Positions 8,861-19,100 of a stretch of DNA of 64,000 nucleotides are shown here, in pieces. Source of the stretch: Bartonella sp. ML70XJBT.G. GTDB lineage: Bacteria; Pseudomonadota; Alphaproteobacteria; Rhizobiales; Rhizobiaceae. The DNA lies in assembly GCF_028618575.1 (NCBI RefSeq), contig NZ_JAQITA010000001.1, positions 62,001 to 126,000 of the forward strand, read 5' to 3'. The notes beneath the pieces were generated by a model. It made no database searches and was not told where the DNA came from. It saw only the letters and a list, made by a program, of their open reading frames with translations. The translations under genes and the position numbers were made by a program. How positions within the stretch are numbered: the stretch's first letter is position 1; every line of letters begins with the position of its first letter.

Positions 8861-10168
8861 GTGGATACAATCTTTGCTGTTTCGAGTGGATTGTTGCCTT
8901 CAGGGGTTGCGGTCATTCGACTTTCTGGTCCTCATGTTGTGGAGGTTGTTAAGGCGCTTTGTGGTTGTTTACCAAAAGCACGATTTATGCATTATGGAAA
9001 TCTCACAGCGCGTGATGGTAGCTTTTTAGATGCTGCTTTGACTGTTTTTTTCCCTGCTCCTCATAGTTTTACAGGAGAAGATTGTGCGGAATTCCATTTG
9101 CATGGAGGAAAAGCGGTTGTAAATCGTTTTCTTGACGAATTATCTACATTTTCTGGATGTCGTCTTGCAGAGGCAGGCGAATTTTCTCGTCGTGCTTTCA
9201 TGGAGGGAAAATTAGATCTTGTTCAAGCAGAAGGTCTTGCTGATTTAATAGAAGCAGAGACAGAAAGTCAGAGACGTTTAGCGGTGATGGGTGCTAGTGG
9301 GCATTTAACAGCACTTTATCGCGATTGGCGCCATAAACTTATTAAAGCACGTGCCTTTATTGAGGCAGAGCTTGATTTTTCTGATGAAGGTGATGTTCCA
9401 GATTCGCTCTCTGATAAAGTTTGGAAAGATGTGGAAGATCTTTGTAATTCTCTTCAAAAACATATTGGTGAGGGAGAACGTGCTAGTATTTTACGTGATG
9501 GATTAAAAATTGTTATTGCCGGTGCTCCTAATTGTGGAAAATCAAGCATCATGAATCGTTTGGCTGGAAAACCTGTTGCTATTGTAACAGAGGAAGCAGG
9601 AACAACGCGTGATGCTTTAGAAATGAGGCTTGTTTTTGGTGGTTTACCAGTTTTTTTGACAGATACTGCTGGTTTTAGAGAAACAGAAAATAAAATTGAG
9701 CAATTGGGAATAGAAGTTGCAAAGCAACATGTCAGGGATGCTGATTTGGTTATTTTGGTTTACGATATGGCAAAGCCAAAGGAAATTCAATTACCAGAAA
9801 CTTCAGCTGAAATATGGCGTGTTGGTAATAAGCTTGATCTTTATGAAAAAAATAAATCAATTTTTTTTATAGAGTTTTCTGCATCAACGGGTTTAAATTT
9901 TGATTGTTTTATTAAAGAACTTGAATTATTTTGTTCACGTCGTGCTTCTGAAATTGGAAATCTTGTGCCAGCACGTAAGAGACAACTTCAGCTCTTAAAA
10001 GAGGCTGTTAAAGAAATTGAAGCTTCTGTGAATTATACTTCTCTTGATCTCAGTTTACGTGCAGAACATCTTCGTCGCGCCAGTGATTTTCTTGGAAAAA
10101 TTACGGGAGATATAGATGTTGAGGATTTACTTGATATTATTTTTTCAGAATTTTGTATTGGTAAATAA
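8861..10168 (+). CDS. mnmE: tRNA modification GTPase MnmE
   Basis: Works with MnmG to install the 5-carboxymethylaminomethyl group at wobble uridine 34. I place the start at GTG 8861, giving MDTIFAVSSG, the conserved N-terminus, with AGGA 8 nt upstream. The frame is open further, to TTG 8843, but that extension is not conserved in kind. The protein has 435 residues. The N-terminal formyl-THF-binding domain is followed by the G domain (GAPNCGKSS near 222, GTTRDAL, DTAGFRET), and the chain ends in the invariant CIGK with its reactive cysteine. Two parS-like sites separate it from its partner mnmG. Confidence 0.96.
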   Translation: MDTIFAVSSGLLPSGVAVIRLSGPHVVEVVKALCGCLPKARFMHYGNLTARDGSFLDAALTVFFPAPHSFTGEDCAEFHLHGGKAVVNRFLDELSTFSGCRLAEAGEFSRRAFMEGKLDLVQAEGLADLIEAETESQRRLAVMGASGHLTALYRDWRHKLIKARAFIEAELDFSDEGDVPDSLSDKVWKDVEDLCNSLQKHIGEGERASILRDGLKIVIAGAPNCGKSSIMNRLAGKPVAIVTEEAGTTRDALEMRLVFGGLPVFLTDTAGFRETENKIEQLGIEVAKQHVRDADLVILVYDMAKPKEIQLPETSAEIWRVGNKLDLYEKNKSIFFIEFSASTGLNFDCFIKELELFCSRRASEIGNLVPARKRQLQLLKEAVKEIEASVNYTSLDLSLRAEHLRRASDFLGKITGDIDVEDLLDIIFSEFCIGK

Positions 10169-10184
10169 TGATTCACGTGAAACA
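10169..10184. promoter_or_regulatory. parS site 1
   Basis: TGATTCACGTGAAACA differs at one of 16 positions from the palindromic parS consensus TGTTTCACGTGAAACA. It lies in the mnmE-mnmG gap, 2.6 kb upstream of parA. ParB is encoded at 13.6 kb. Confidence 0.85.
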
Positions 10185-10232
10185 TTGATTATTTGATAGA
10201 CAGATTTTAAAGATTATGTATTTTATATATTC

Positions 10233-10248
10233 TGTTTCACGTGAAACT
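10233..10248. promoter_or_regulatory. parS site 2
   Basis: TGTTTCACGTGAAACT matches parS at 15 of 16 positions, with a perfect 14-bp core. It lies 64 bp from site 1 in the same gap, upstream of mnmG. Confidence 0.88.
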
Positions 10249-10279
10249 TGAAAGTAATATTTTTATGGAATGAGTCCTA

Positions 10280-12148
10280 ATGCATTCATATGATGTTATT
10301 GTTGTTGGTGGTGGTCATGCTGGCTGTGAGGCGGCGTGTGCTTCAGCACGTGCTGGAGCACGGACAGCTCTTGTGACACATAAAATATCAGCATTGGGAA
10401 CAATGTCTTGTAATCCTGCTATTGGTGGACTTGGAAAAGGGCATCTGGTGCGTGAAATAGATGCTTTGGATGGTCTTATGGGACGCGCAGCAGATGATGC
10501 TGGAATTCAATTTAGACTTCTTAATAGAAGAAAAGGACCAGCAGTAAGGGGACCACGTACTCAGGCTGATAGACAGCTCTATAAAAAAACAATTCAAAAA
10601 CTTTTGCAAGAACAGGATAATCTCACTCTTATAGAAGATGAGGCGGTTGATTTAATTGTTAAAGATAAGAGTGCTTCAGGTGTTGTTTTAAAAAATCAAG
10701 GAAAAGTTTTTTCTGGTGCTGTTGTTTTAACAACGGGGACATTTTTAAATGGTCTTATTCATATTGGCGATAAAACATGGGCTGCAGGACGTATGGGAGA
10801 TCAGTCAAGTGTTCAACTTGCTGAACGCTTGAAAAGTTATGATATAAAACTTGGAAGATTAAAAACAGGAACGCCGGCACGCCTTAGTAAAAAAACAATT
10901 AGTTGGGAATCTCTAGCAAAACAGCAAGCTGATGAAGATCCAGTTCCGTTCTCTCTTTTGACAGAAAAAATTAAACAACCACAAATTGAATGTGCAATAA
11001 CACGGACAAATGCACAAACACATCAAATTATTCGTGAAAATATTCATCGTTCTGCTTTATATTCTGGAAATATTGAAGGATTAGGTCCGCGTTATTGCCC
11101 TTCTATTGAAGATAAAATTGTTAAATTTGGAGAACGTGATGGACATCAGATTTTTCTGGAACCAGAAGGATTAAATGATGATACTATTTATCCAAATGGA
11201 CTCTCTACTTCTCTTCCTGAGGATGTACAAATCTCTTTTTTGAGAAGTATAGAGGGATTGGAAAATGTCACAGTTTTACAATCTGGTTATGCTATTGAAT
11301 ATGATTTTGTTAATCCACAACAATTGACTAAAACCTTAGAGTTACGCTGTTTACCAGGTCTCTTTTTAGCGGGACAAATTAATGGTACAACAGGATATGA
11401 GGAAGCAGCAGCACAGGGGCTTTTGGCTGGATTAAATGCTGCACGTAAGGTAGGTGGGTTAGATGAAATAATAATAAGTCGTTCTACAGCTTATATTGGT
11501 GTGATGGTCGATGATTTGGTTTCACGTGGAGTTTGTGAACCTTATCGAATGTTTACATCACGGGCTGAATTTCGTCTGTCTTTGCGATCTGATAATGCTG
11601 ATATTCGTTTAACGCCTTTAGCACAGCAATGGGGTATTGTTAGTAAAGTACGTTGGGACTGTTATCAGAAAAAACAACAACGTCTTGATCAAGCACGATC
11701 CCTATGCCAAGAGCTTTTTTTAACACCTAATGAAGCCTCTGCTCATGGATTACAAATAAATCATGATGGTGTTAGACGTTCAGCTTATGATCTTCTTGCT
11801 TATCCTCATATGCGTTTAGAGCGTCTTTCACATTTTTGGCCACAATTACAGTCAATTGACTCTAAAACCGCTGAATCTTTAGAAATTGAAGCACAATATG
11901 CCGTTTATTTAGAAAAACAAGCACAAGATATAGCTTCTCTTCAGAGGGATGAACGTTTAGAAATTCCCTCCTCTCTTGATATTCAGTCAATTTCTGGTCT
12001 TTCAAACGAGCTCAAAACAAAAATTCAAGAAATTTCTCCACGTTCAATTGCTGATGCACAAAAAATTGATGGTATGACACCCGCAGCATTGTCGCTTATT
12101 ATTACATATATTCAACGTCAACGACGTGAAAAGGCTAAAACAGCTTAA
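10280..12148 (+). CDS. mnmG: tRNA uridine-5-carboxymethylaminomethyl modification enzyme MnmG (GidA)
   Basis: The FAD-dependent partner of MnmE in wobble-uridine modification. The N-terminal dinucleotide fold [15 protein letters not shown] is at 10-24. The family signature [12 protein letters not shown] is near 272, and [21 protein letters not shown] is near 366-386. The chain has 622 residues, the normal size. ATG 10280 agrees with the conserved N-terminus. Its stop overlaps the rsmG start as TAATG, so the two genes are translationally coupled. Confidence 0.97.
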   Translation: MHSYDVIVVGGGHAGCEAACASARAGARTALVTHKISALGTMSCNPAIGGLGKGHLVREIDALDGLMGRAADDAGIQFRLLNRRKGPAVRGPRTQADRQLYKKTIQKLLQEQDNLTLIEDEAVDLIVKDKSASGVVLKNQGKVFSGAVVLTTGTFLNGLIHIGDKTWAAGRMGDQSSVQLAERLKSYDIKLGRLKTGTPARLSKKTISWESLAKQQADEDPVPFSLLTEKIKQPQIECAITRTNAQTHQIIRENIHRSALYSGNIEGLGPRYCPSIEDKIVKFGERDGHQIFLEPEGLNDDTIYPNGLSTSLPEDVQISFLRSIEGLENVTVLQSGYAIEYDFVNPQQLTKTLELRCLPGLFLAGQINGTTGYEEAAAQGLLAGLNAARKVGGLDEIIISRSTAYIGVMVDDLVSRGVCEPYRMFTSRAEFRLSLRSDNADIRLTPLAQQWGIVSKVRWDCYQKKQQRLDQARSLCQELFLTPNEASAHGLQINHDGVRRSAYDLLAYPHMRLERLSHFWPQLQSIDSKTAESLEIEAQYAVYLEKQAQDIASLQRDERLEIPSSLDIQSISGLSNELKTKIQEISPRSIADAQKIDGMTPAALSLIITYIQRQRREKAKTA

Positions 12149-12795
12149 TGAATCTTTCTACAGAACAAAAATATAAAGCACTCTTAGATATCGTTCCTTT
12201 TGTTTCACGTGAAACGATGGAAAATTTAATACAATTTGAGACTTTAGTGATGCAGTGGAATAAGCATATTAATTTAATATCTACTGCAACAATCCCCCTT
12301 TTATGGACACGTCATATTTTGGACTCGGCACAAATCTATCCTTTATACAGTGATTTTATGCATTGGTGTGATCTTGGATCAGGTGGTGGATTTCCTGCAA
12401 TCGTGATTGCTATTTTTTTAAAAGAAAAAAAAGGCGGACATATTAATCTTGTTGAAAGTAATGGAAAAAAAGTTGCTTTTTTACGAACAGTTATTGCTGA
12501 GCTTGATCTTCCAGCAACAGTTTATCACTCTCGAATTGAGGATGTGTACAAAAAAATAATAACACCAGAAATTATAACAGCACGGGGATTGGCTTCACTT
12601 GATGAGCTTTTAGGACTTATTTTTCCCTTATTAAAACAAAAAACAATCGCTGTTTTGCAAAAAGGACGGGATTACTCTACAGAAATAAAAAAAGCCTCTG
12701 CCAATTGGCAGTTTGATCTGCTAAAACATAAAAGTAAAATTGATGAAAATTCTGTTATTTTAGAAATTTCTCATCTTCGATCATGTAGAGGGTAA
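12148..12795 (+). CDS. rsmG: 16S rRNA (guanine-527-N7)-methyltransferase RsmG (GidB)
   Basis: A SAM-dependent methyltransferase modifying G527 of 16S rRNA. WNKHINLIS and TRHILDSAQI near 33-60 are followed by the SAM-binding motif DLGSGGGFPAIV near 75-86 and by LVESNGKKVAFLR, all RsmG signatures. Its 215 residues are typical. The coding sequence contains a parS site near codon 20, read as FVSRET. It overlaps mnmG by one base and precedes parA by 6 bp, forming the classical gidA-gidB-parA-parB cluster. Confidence 0.95.
   Translation: MNLSTEQKYKALLDIVPFVSRETMENLIQFETLVMQWNKHINLISTATIPLLWTRHILDSAQIYPLYSDFMHWCDLGSGGGFPAIVIAIFLKEKKGGHINLVESNGKKVAFLRTVIAELDLPATVYHSRIEDVYKKIITPEIITARGLASLDELLGLIFPLLKQKTIAVLQKGRDYSTEIKKASANWQFDLLKHKSKIDENSVILEISHLRSCRG
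12201..12216. promoter_or_regulatory. parS site 3 (inside rsmG)
   Basis: TGTTTCACGTGAAACG matches parS at 15 of 16 positions and is embedded in the 5' part of rsmG, 0.6 kb from parA. Confidence 0.88.
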
Positions 12796-12801
12796 AGCAA
12801 A

Positions 12802-13599
12802 ATGAGCGAAACACGGATTATCGCTATTGCAAACCAAAAGGGTGGGGTCGGAAAAACAACCACAGCAATTAATCTTGCAACAGCTTTAGCAGCTATTGGG
12901 GAAAATGTTCTTATTATGGATGTTGATCCACAAGGTAATGCGAGTACAGGATTGGGAATAGATCGTAATAACCGTCCTTTGTCCTCTTATGATGTTTTGG
13001 TTTCAGGGATTTCCGTGACAAAAGCCGCTTTAAAAACAGCAGTCCCCAATCTTCATATAGTACCTTCTACACTCGACCTTTTAGGTGTAGAAATGGAAAT
13101 TTCTTCATCAAAAGATCGTATTCAACGATTACGTAAGGCTCTTTATGATGATCCTAAGATGGAGAAAAAATTTAGTTATATTCTAATTGATTGTCCCCCA
13201 TCTCTTAATCTTTTAACCCTCAATGCTATGGGGGCTGCAGATTCCGTTTTGGTTCCTATGCAATGTGAATTTTTAGCACTTGAGGGCTTAAGTCAATTGC
13301 TTGAAACAGTAAAGCAAGTACGGTCTGTCCTTAATCCATCCCTAGAAATTCAAGGTATTGTCCTCACGATGTATGATGGACGAAATAATCTTTCAAATCA
13401 AGTTGTTGAAGATGTCCGTTCTTTTATGGGAGATAAAGTTTATCGTACCGTTATTCCAAGAAATGTGCGCGTATCAGAAGCACCTTCTTTTGGTAAACCC
13501 GTATTGCTTTATGATCTCAAATGTGCAGGTAGCCAAGCTTATTTGCGTCTAGCATCGGAGGTGATTCAACGTGAAAAACAAGCACATGCTGCTGCTTAA
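12802..13599 (+). CDS. parA: Chromosome partitioning ATPase ParA
   Basis: A Walker-type partition ATPase that moves ParB-parS complexes of newly replicated origins. The deviant Walker A KGGVGKTTTAINLA is at 14-27, Walker B is LIDCPPSLNLLTLNA near 128-142, and PRNVRVSEAPSFGKP near the end is typical of chromosomal ParA (Soj). It has 265 residues. It lies between rsmG (6 bp) and parB (48 bp) in one operon. Confidence 0.97.
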   Translation: MSETRIIAIANQKGGVGKTTTAINLATALAAIGENVLIMDVDPQGNASTGLGIDRNNRPLSSYDVLVSGISVTKAALKTAVPNLHIVPSTLDLLGVEMEISSSKDRIQRLRKALYDDPKMEKKFSYILIDCPPSLNLLTLNAMGAADSVLVPMQCEFLALEGLSQLLETVKQVRSVLNPSLEIQGIVLTMYDGRNNLSNQVVEDVRSFMGDKVYRTVIPRNVRVSEAPSFGKPVLLYDLKCAGSQAYLRLASEVIQREKQAHAAA

Positions 13600-13647
13600 A
13601 AATGTAAAAAAAATAATTTTTGTAAAGAAAATTCAAAGAGTGAAATT

Positions 13648-14553
13648 ATGAATGATGATCAATCAAAAAAAAGACTGGGACGTGGATTAGCAGCATTGAT
13701 TGGTGATATGAGCTTAAACAACAGCCTTACATTTTCACCTAATGCTGAAAAATTAACAGAGTTTAGTACAATTTCTACTCTTTCTGAACGATTTGTTCCT
13801 CTTGAATCCATTTCGTGTAATCCACACAATCCGCGACGCCATTTTACTGAATCAGAATTGGATAATTTGGCGCAATCAATTCGTCAGCATGGTGTTGTTC
13901 AACCTGTTATAGTAAGACCTTTACGTGATCACCCTCAGCGATTTGAATTAATTGCTGGTGAACGGCGGTGGCGCGCTGCACAGCGTGCTCATTTAAGTCA
14001 ATTGCCGGTGATTGTTCGTGATGTGGATGATAAAACAGCTTTAGAATTGGCAATTATTGAAAATGTTCAGCGTGCTGATCTTAATCCCATTGAAGAAGCA
14101 ATGGGATATGAACTTTTGTTGAATGAACATGGTTATACACAAGCAGATTTAGCACAAGTCATTGGAAAAAGCAGAAGTCATGTGGCTAATACACTGCGTT
14201 TGTTAAAATTACCAGAAAAAGTGCAACAGTTTTTAACCGATGGGCAGCTTTCTGCCGGTCATGCGCGTTGTCTTATAACCGTTGATAATCCACAAGATTT
14301 AGCCGAAAAAATTATTCGTGAAGGTCTTTCTGTGCGCCAAACAGAAATACTTGCCTATGAGCAAGCTAATCCTAAGGTCAAAAAACGAACCTCTGTGGAA
14401 AAAGATGCAGAAACAAAATCTTTAGAAAAGTTACTTGCAGATGTTATCGGAATGAAGGTTATTATTCGACATGGTAAAAAAGGTGGTGATTTAAAAATAC
14501 ACTACTCTTCATTAGAACAATTAGATGATATTTGTCGCCGTTTGCAAAATTAA
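13648..14553 (+). CDS. parB: Chromosome partitioning protein ParB
   Basis: A CTPase DNA clamp that loads at parS. The N-terminal KKRLGRGLAALIGD segment is the ParA-stimulating peptide typical of chromosomal ParB. The NPHNPRRHF motif, then GERRWRA (CTP-binding box, near 109-115) and IIENVQRADLNPIEEA follow. A helix-turn-helix with QADLAQVIGKSRSHVANTL lies near 165-183, and the C-terminal dimerisation domain is present. It has 301 residues. Four parS-like sites lie nearby (10.17, 10.23, 12.20 and 19.55 kb). Confidence 0.97.
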   Translation: MNDDQSKKRLGRGLAALIGDMSLNNSLTFSPNAEKLTEFSTISTLSERFVPLESISCNPHNPRRHFTESELDNLAQSIRQHGVVQPVIVRPLRDHPQRFELIAGERRWRAAQRAHLSQLPVIVRDVDDKTALELAIIENVQRADLNPIEEAMGYELLLNEHGYTQADLAQVIGKSRSHVANTLRLLKLPEKVQQFLTDGQLSAGHARCLITVDNPQDLAEKIIREGLSVRQTEILAYEQANPKVKKRTSVEKDAETKSLEKLLADVIGMKVIIRHGKKGGDLKIHYSSLEQLDDICRRLQN

Positions 14554-14578
14554 GAAATTCTTTGAAATAAAAGAATTC

Positions 14579-15046
14579 TTAACAAGGATTTTGTAAGACT
14601 TTAATTATTCTATACATATGTTTTTTAGCAAATTCAATATTGCTTGAAGGTATAATGTTTTTTTTACTGAAAGAGCTTTCTTCGTTTGTAAGTACAATTA
14701 ATGTTGCTTGAAGTGCTAAGTGACCAACAACAAAATCTCTAGGTGTGATATTATTTTCTTTTAAAAGATTCATAAGTTTTGTTTTATGAGAGATATAAGC
14801 GATATATCCTTCAATACTATCATCATGCGTAACAATATCATTTTTTGCATCGGGTATTTCTGACTCTAAAGGTAAATTTTTACATTCTTTTCCAATTTTT
14901 TCCAGTTTTAAAAGAAAATCTTCTGTTAAGGGATAGTTTACAACGAGAGGTGATGTAAGAGAATCTTTATTTGTTATTTCTTTGTTTTCTTGAGCGTATG
15001 ATGCAAAGGAAAAAAGAATAAGAAAGCACAAAGAAAATTTAAACAT
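14579..15046 (-). CDS. Secreted protein of unknown function
   Basis: 155 residues with a clear Sec signal peptide (basic start, hydrophobic 5-16, likely cleavage after SYA near 18). The mature part is lysine- and asparagine-rich, with two cysteines (near 75% hydrophilic sequence between them) that could form one disulphide. I recognise no family. It converges with parB and is separated from gloB by two bases, suggesting cotranscription with the genes to its right. A 102-bp fragment of the same sequence, about 92% identical by eye, lies far away at 48249-48350 beside an integrase relic. This suggests that the gene family has been mobile or duplicated. Confidence 0.75.
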   Translation of the reverse strand: MFKFSLCFLILFSFASYAQENKEITNKDSLTSPLVVNYPLTEDFLLKLEKIGKECKNLPLESEIPDAKNDIVTHDDSIEGYIAYISHKTKLMNLLKENNITPRDFVVGHLALQATLIVLTNEESSFSKKNIIPSSNIEFAKKHMYRIIKVLQNPC

Positions 15047-15048
15047 GA

Positions 15049-15810
15049 TTAAAAATTATCCTTTCTTTTTCTGATTTCAGCAAAAACTTCCACATCTGTT
15101 TCTTTTTCCATGGCAAGATTTTTTCTGATTGTGTAATCATCCCAACGAAGAAAGGGGTTTGTCGCTTTTTCTTGTTCTAAAGTGATAGGGAGAGTCATGG
15201 CATTTTTTTTGCGCAACAAAAAAACTTCCTCTGCTCTTTGATGAAGTTTTTGATTATCTGGATCAAGGGTTAATGCAAAAAGAGCATTGGTTTTGGTGTA
15301 TTCATGGCCACAGTAAAGAAGTGTTTCATCAGGAAGTTGACGAAGTTTCTTTAAAGAGTCCAGCATTTGTGCTGGTGTTCCCTCGAAAAGACGCCCACAG
15401 CCAAGGGAAAAAAGTGTATCTCCAGCAAAGAGTAATTTTTCTTCAGGGAAGTAGTAGGATAAGGCTCCTAACGTGTGACCAGGTGTTGAAAGTGCCAAAA
15501 TTGTCTGACTGCCAAAGAAAAATCGTTCATCAGGCTGAAGGGCTTTATCAATATAAGGAATTTTTTCTTTTTCTGCTTCTGGTCCGATAACAAGAGCTTT
15601 ATAAACTTGCTTTAACTCTGCTAATGCTTCCACATGGTCGTGATGGTGATGTGTTACAAAAACAGTCTGAAGTGTCCAATTACGGCGTTTTAAAGCATTA
15701 TGGATAGCTTTACTTTCAGGAGCGTCAATAGCGGCTGTATAGCCGCTATTTTCATCATGAATAAGCACACCAAAATTATCTTCTCGACAAATGAACTGTT
15801 CAATCAACAT
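15049..15810 (-). CDS. gloB: Hydroxyacylglutathione hydrolase (glyoxalase II)
   Basis: Hydrolyses S-D-lactoylglutathione in methylglyoxal detoxification. The metal-binding motif THHHHDHVE (near 53-61) has the two-metal ligands. The bridging region PGHTLGALSYY supplies H near 111, FAGDTLFSLGCGRLFEG supplies the bridging D near 129, and CGHEYT supplies the last histidine near 168. Its 253 residues are typical of bacterial GloB. ATG 15810 is preceded by GGAG. Confidence 0.94.
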   Translation of the reverse strand: MLIEQFICREDNFGVLIHDENSGYTAAIDAPESKAIHNALKRRNWTLQTVFVTHHHHDHVEALAELKQVYKALVIGPEAEKEKIPYIDKALQPDERFFFGSQTILALSTPGHTLGALSYYFPEEKLLFAGDTLFSLGCGRLFEGTPAQMLDSLKKLRQLPDETLLYCGHEYTKTNALFALTLDPDNQKLHQRAEEVFLLRKKNAMTLPITLEQEKATNPFLRWDDYTIRKNLAMEKETDVEVFAEIRKRKDNF

Positions 15811-15878
15811 ATATTTTCTCCATGAACAGTGTAGGGTGACAAATCTAAAAATGATCTATCATGATGGATATATTTTGT

Positions 15879-16568
15879 TTAAAAATCAGTTTTGTCCTTT
15901 TCTGGAAAAAGTCCCTGTGAGTGTTTTAGTATAAGAGGCATTTGGGTTAGCATGAAAACAACCGTTAGGGGCATAACACCAAAGACTTTAAAACTTGTCC
16001 AAAAATTATCACTGAAATTACGCCAAATTATTTCATTCAAAAGAGCAAGAAAAATGAAAAAAAATGCCCAACGATAGGTAAGTTTCTGCCATCCTAAATC
16101 ATCAAGTTTTAAAGTAGAATCGAGCGCATAACGCAAGAATGGTTTTTTGAAAAACATACCACCAAAAAGAATAATAGCAAATAAGCTATTAATAATTGTT
16201 GGCTTCATTTTAATAAAAGTATCATTATGAAGCCAAAGAGTTAAAAATCCAAAGACGAGAACAAATACTCCTGAGATGAGAGGCATTATGGGAATTTTTC
16301 GTGCAAGAATCCACGATAAGCCTAATGCAATAATGATTGCTACCATAAAAATAGCTGTGGCAGGAAAAATAGGCTTATGAAAATTTTTAAAAAGCCCAAT
16401 ATTGTTTATCAGCCATTCACCTTTATAATTGGCTAGAAAAAAAACAATCAATGGTCCCATTTCTAAAAGAAATTTTAGTGTTGGTGAAAAGGGTGCTTCT
16501 TGATTGTCATTAGTATTTTTCGCGTTGGGATTATTATGCGAATTGGTTTTAAATGAAGTTTTTTTCAT
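15879..16568 (-). CDS. yciB: Inner membrane-spanning protein YciB (IspZ, septation protein A)
   Basis: A 229-residue membrane protein with about six hydrophobic segments after a polar N-terminus of about 28 residues. [16 protein letters not shown] near 32 and the [21 protein letters not shown] segment are signatures of YciB/IspZ. The family is linked to envelope integrity and division. Its exact reaction is unknown. The start overlaps the ftsY stop as ATGA. Confidence 0.92.
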   Translation of the reverse strand: MKKTSFKTNSHNNPNAKNTNDNQEAPFSPTLKFLLEMGPLIVFFLANYKGEWLINNIGLFKNFHKPIFPATAIFMVAIIIALGLSWILARKIPIMPLISGVFVLVFGFLTLWLHNDTFIKMKPTIINSLFAIILFGGMFFKKPFLRYALDSTLKLDDLGWQKLTYRWAFFFIFLALLNEIIWRNFSDNFWTSFKVFGVMPLTVVFMLTQMPLILKHSQGLFPEKDKTDF

Positions 16569-17803
16569 GCGTATCTTCCTGCGATTGTTTCGGCAAAATC
16601 AGAGGCAGAAAAAGGTTGAAGATCCTCGACATTCTCTCCTATACCGATAAAATAAACGGGTAATTTATATTTTGCTGCAATAGCAACAAGAATTCCTCCC
16701 CGCGCACTACCATCAAGCTTTGTCATGACTAAACCGTTAACACCGGCAATATCGCGGAAAATATCCACTTGATTGAGCGCATTTTGTCCGGTGGTGGCAT
16801 CTAGCGTTTGGAGAACTGTATGGGGTGCTTTTGGAGTGTGTTTTTTCAAAACACGGATAATTTTTGCTAATTCATCCATCAATTCAGTTTTATTTTGTAG
16901 ACGTCCAGCGGTATCGATAATCAAGACATCACTGTTTGCTTTTTTGGCTTTTTCATAAGCATCAAATGCTAAACTTGCAGCATCTGCTCCTAGTTTGGTT
17001 GAAATAACAGGAGAACCTGTGCGTTCACCCCAAATATACAACTGTTCAATAGCAGCAGCGCGAAATGTATCACCAGCAGCGAGCATTACTTTTAGACCTC
17101 CTGCTGTCAGTTTTGCTGCAATTTTTCCAATAGTTGTTGTCTTTCCAGTACCATTTACACCGACCAGTAAAATAACATGAGGCTTATGATTAAGATCAAG
17201 TTCTAGTGGAATTGCAACAGGTTCCAAGACTTTTTTGATTTCATCTGCCATAATGGTGTGGATGTCATCTGGAGATAAATTCCTCTCATAACGACTGGAA
17301 GCAAGATTATCCGTAATACGTGTAGCTGTTTCAACACCAAGATCTGATTGAATCAGAATATCTTCTAGCTCTTGTAATGTATCTTCATCAAGCTTTCCCT
17401 TAACAAAGAGATCACTAATTGATCCACTTAATCTTTGCGAAGAAAGAGCTAATCCCTTTTTTAGGCGTCCAAACCATGGTGTTTTTTTCTGTTCAACGGA
17501 GGATACAGAAGAAAATTCTTCAACTTTCTTTTCATGAACAGTATCTGTGACAATGACTTTTCCAGAAAGGGGAATTTTTCTAGTATCGTCTTCAACAGAT
17601 GGAGTTTTCTCATCATACTTTGTAGATGTTGTCTTTTGACTTTCTCTTTGTTCTGTTTTTTCTTTATCTATAGAGAATTGCTCGTTTTTGGTATTTTCAC
17701 TTTCTTTTGCTTTATTATCTTCATAAGAAGGTGAAATTTGTTTTTTTTCTCGTTCTTCAGATTTTTTAAAAGAAAATATTTTTTTAATAAAAGATTTTGT
17801 CAT
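16565..17803 (-). CDS. ftsY: Signal recognition particle receptor FtsY
   Basis: The membrane-associated SRP receptor GTPase for cotranslational insertion. A lysine/glutamate-rich acidic N-terminal region (about 1-110) precedes the NG domain, with G1 [42 protein letters not shown] and [11 protein letters not shown] choose ATG 17803 (412 residues) because AGGAAA lies just upstream. An earlier ATG at 17827, inside the mtaB end, would add eight residues. It is in one operon with mtaB and yciB. Confidence 0.96.
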   Translation of the reverse strand: MTKSFIKKIFSFKKSEEREKKQISPSYEDNKAKESENTKNEQFSIDKEKTEQRESQKTTSTKYDEKTPSVEDDTRKIPLSGKVIVTDTVHEKKVEEFSSVSSVEQKKTPWFGRLKKGLALSSQRLSGSISDLFVKGKLDEDTLQELEDILIQSDLGVETATRITDNLASSRYERNLSPDDIHTIMADEIKKVLEPVAIPLELDLNHKPHVILLVGVNGTGKTTTIGKIAAKLTAGGLKVMLAAGDTFRAAAIEQLYIWGERTGSPVISTKLGADAASLAFDAYEKAKKANSDVLIIDTAGRLQNKTELMDELAKIIRVLKKHTPKAPHTVLQTLDATTGQNALNQVDIFRDIAGVNGLVMTKLDGSARGGILVAIAAKYKLPVYFIGIGENVEDLQPFSASDFAETIAGRYA

Positions 17804-17816
17804 AAGGGTTTCCTGC

Positions 17817-19100
17817 TCAAGCTGCATTTAATTTTGGAAGGACAGCAATCAATTTATTGCCATCATGGTCAACAATAAGGGCTTGGACAATTGTTCCAGC
17901 TTTTGCACCTTTGATTTGTGTCAGAGTATAATCTTCTGTTCGTCCAATTTCATCTTTTTCAACGAGAATTGTTTGCTGGCTATTTTGTAAGCGAGCAAGA
18001 TGCCTTTGGTAAGCCTCCTCACCTACTTCGCGTAAACGTTGTGCACGCATCTTAATTATTTTACGATTTATTTGTGGCATTCGCGCGGCAGGTGTTCCTT
18101 CTCTTGGACTAAAAGGAAAAACATGGAGATGTGTTAAATGACAATCATTGACCAAGGAGAGGCTATTTTGGAACATCTCTTCTGTTTCGGTGGGAAAACC
18201 TGCAATTAAATCTGCGCCATAAACCATAGTGGGACGTTTGGCACGTAATTCTTGGCAAAATTGAATTGCATGTTCACGTAAATGACGCCGTTTCATTCTC
18301 TTTAAAATCATATTATCGCCTGCTTGCAAAGATAAATGTAAATGTGGCATGATTCTTGTTTCATAGGCTAAAAGGTTGATAAGTTCTTCATCTGCTTCAA
18401 TGGAATCAATCGAAGAAAGACGTAATCGCGGCAAATCAGGTACATGATGTAAAATGGCAGAAGTTAGTTTCCCTAAAGAGGCTTTTCCAGGCAGATCGTG
18501 ACCATAGCTTGTCAGATCTATACCTGTTAAAACGACTTCTTGAATACCGTTATCTATGAGCCGTTTAATTTGTTCAATGACAGCACCCATGGGGACTGAA
18601 CGTGATGGTCCGCGCCCATAAGGGATAATGCAAAAGGTACAGCGATGATCGCATCCATTTTGCACCTGTATAAAGGCACGTGTGCGTTCTTCCATCCCAC
18701 TTACCATATGTGGAGCAATTTTTTGCACTTCCATGATGTCATTGATGCGTACCTTTTCGGAATGGTTGATGCCAAAATCAGGAAGTTGACGATAAGAATG
18801 CGCATGGAGTTTGTCTTCATTCCCTAACACAAGATCCACTTCTGTCATTGAGGCAAAATTTTGTCCTTCTGTTTGTGCGGCACATCCTGTGACAATAATA
18901 CGAGCATGAGGATTTTCTCGTCTCGCTTTGCGGATAGCTTGTTTCGCTTGTCGCACAGCTTCTGCAGTAACAGCACAGGTGTTAAAGATGATAGCACCGT
19001 CTTTGAGTTGATCTAGCCCTGAAGAAGTGCTTTCTTTGCGTATAATTTCTGATTCGTAGCTGTTTAGTCGACAACCAAATGTTACAATTTCTATCGCCAT
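17817..19100 (-). CDS. mtaB: tRNA N6-threonylcarbamoyladenosine methylthiotransferase MtaB
   Basis: A radical-SAM methylthiotransferase that thiomethylates t6A37 of ANN-decoding tRNAs. The N-terminal UPF0004 domain begins with TFGCRLNSYESE (first cluster cysteine) and continues with FNTCAVT and GCAAQTEG. The radical SAM motif CDHRCTFCIIPYGRGPSRS is near 150. A C-terminal TRAM-like stretch follows. ATG 19100 overlaps the dapF stop as TGATG, giving 427 residues. Confidence 0.95.
   Translation of the reverse strand: MAIEIVTFGCRLNSYESEIIRKESTSSGLDQLKDGAIIFNTCAVTAEAVRQAKQAIRKARRENPHARIIVTGCAAQTEGQNFASMTEVDLVLGNEDKLHAHSYRQLPDFGINHSEKVRINDIMEVQKIAPHMVSGMEERTRAFIQVQNGCDHRCTFCIIPYGRGPSRSVPMGAVIEQIKRLIDNGIQEVVLTGIDLTSYGHDLPGKASLGKLTSAILHHVPDLPRLRLSSIDSIEADEELINLLAYETRIMPHLHLSLQAGDNMILKRMKRRHLREHAIQFCQELRAKRPTMVYGADLIAGFPTETEEMFQNSLSLVNDCHLTHLHVFPFSPREGTPAARMPQINRKIIKMRAQRLREVGEEAYQRHLARLQNSQQTILVEKDEIGRTEDYTLTQIKGAKAGTIVQALIVDHDGNKLIAVLPKLNAA

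Noticed and set aside
8861-8869. TGTGGATAC, a one-mismatch DnaA box at the mnmE start
   Set aside because: It overlaps conserved start codons and stands alone, so it is likely coding coincidence.
14555-14580. Inverted repeat AAGAA..TTCTT between parB and the secreted-protein gene
   Set aside because: The stem is short, almost all A/T, and no T tract follows in either direction, so I do not call it a terminator.
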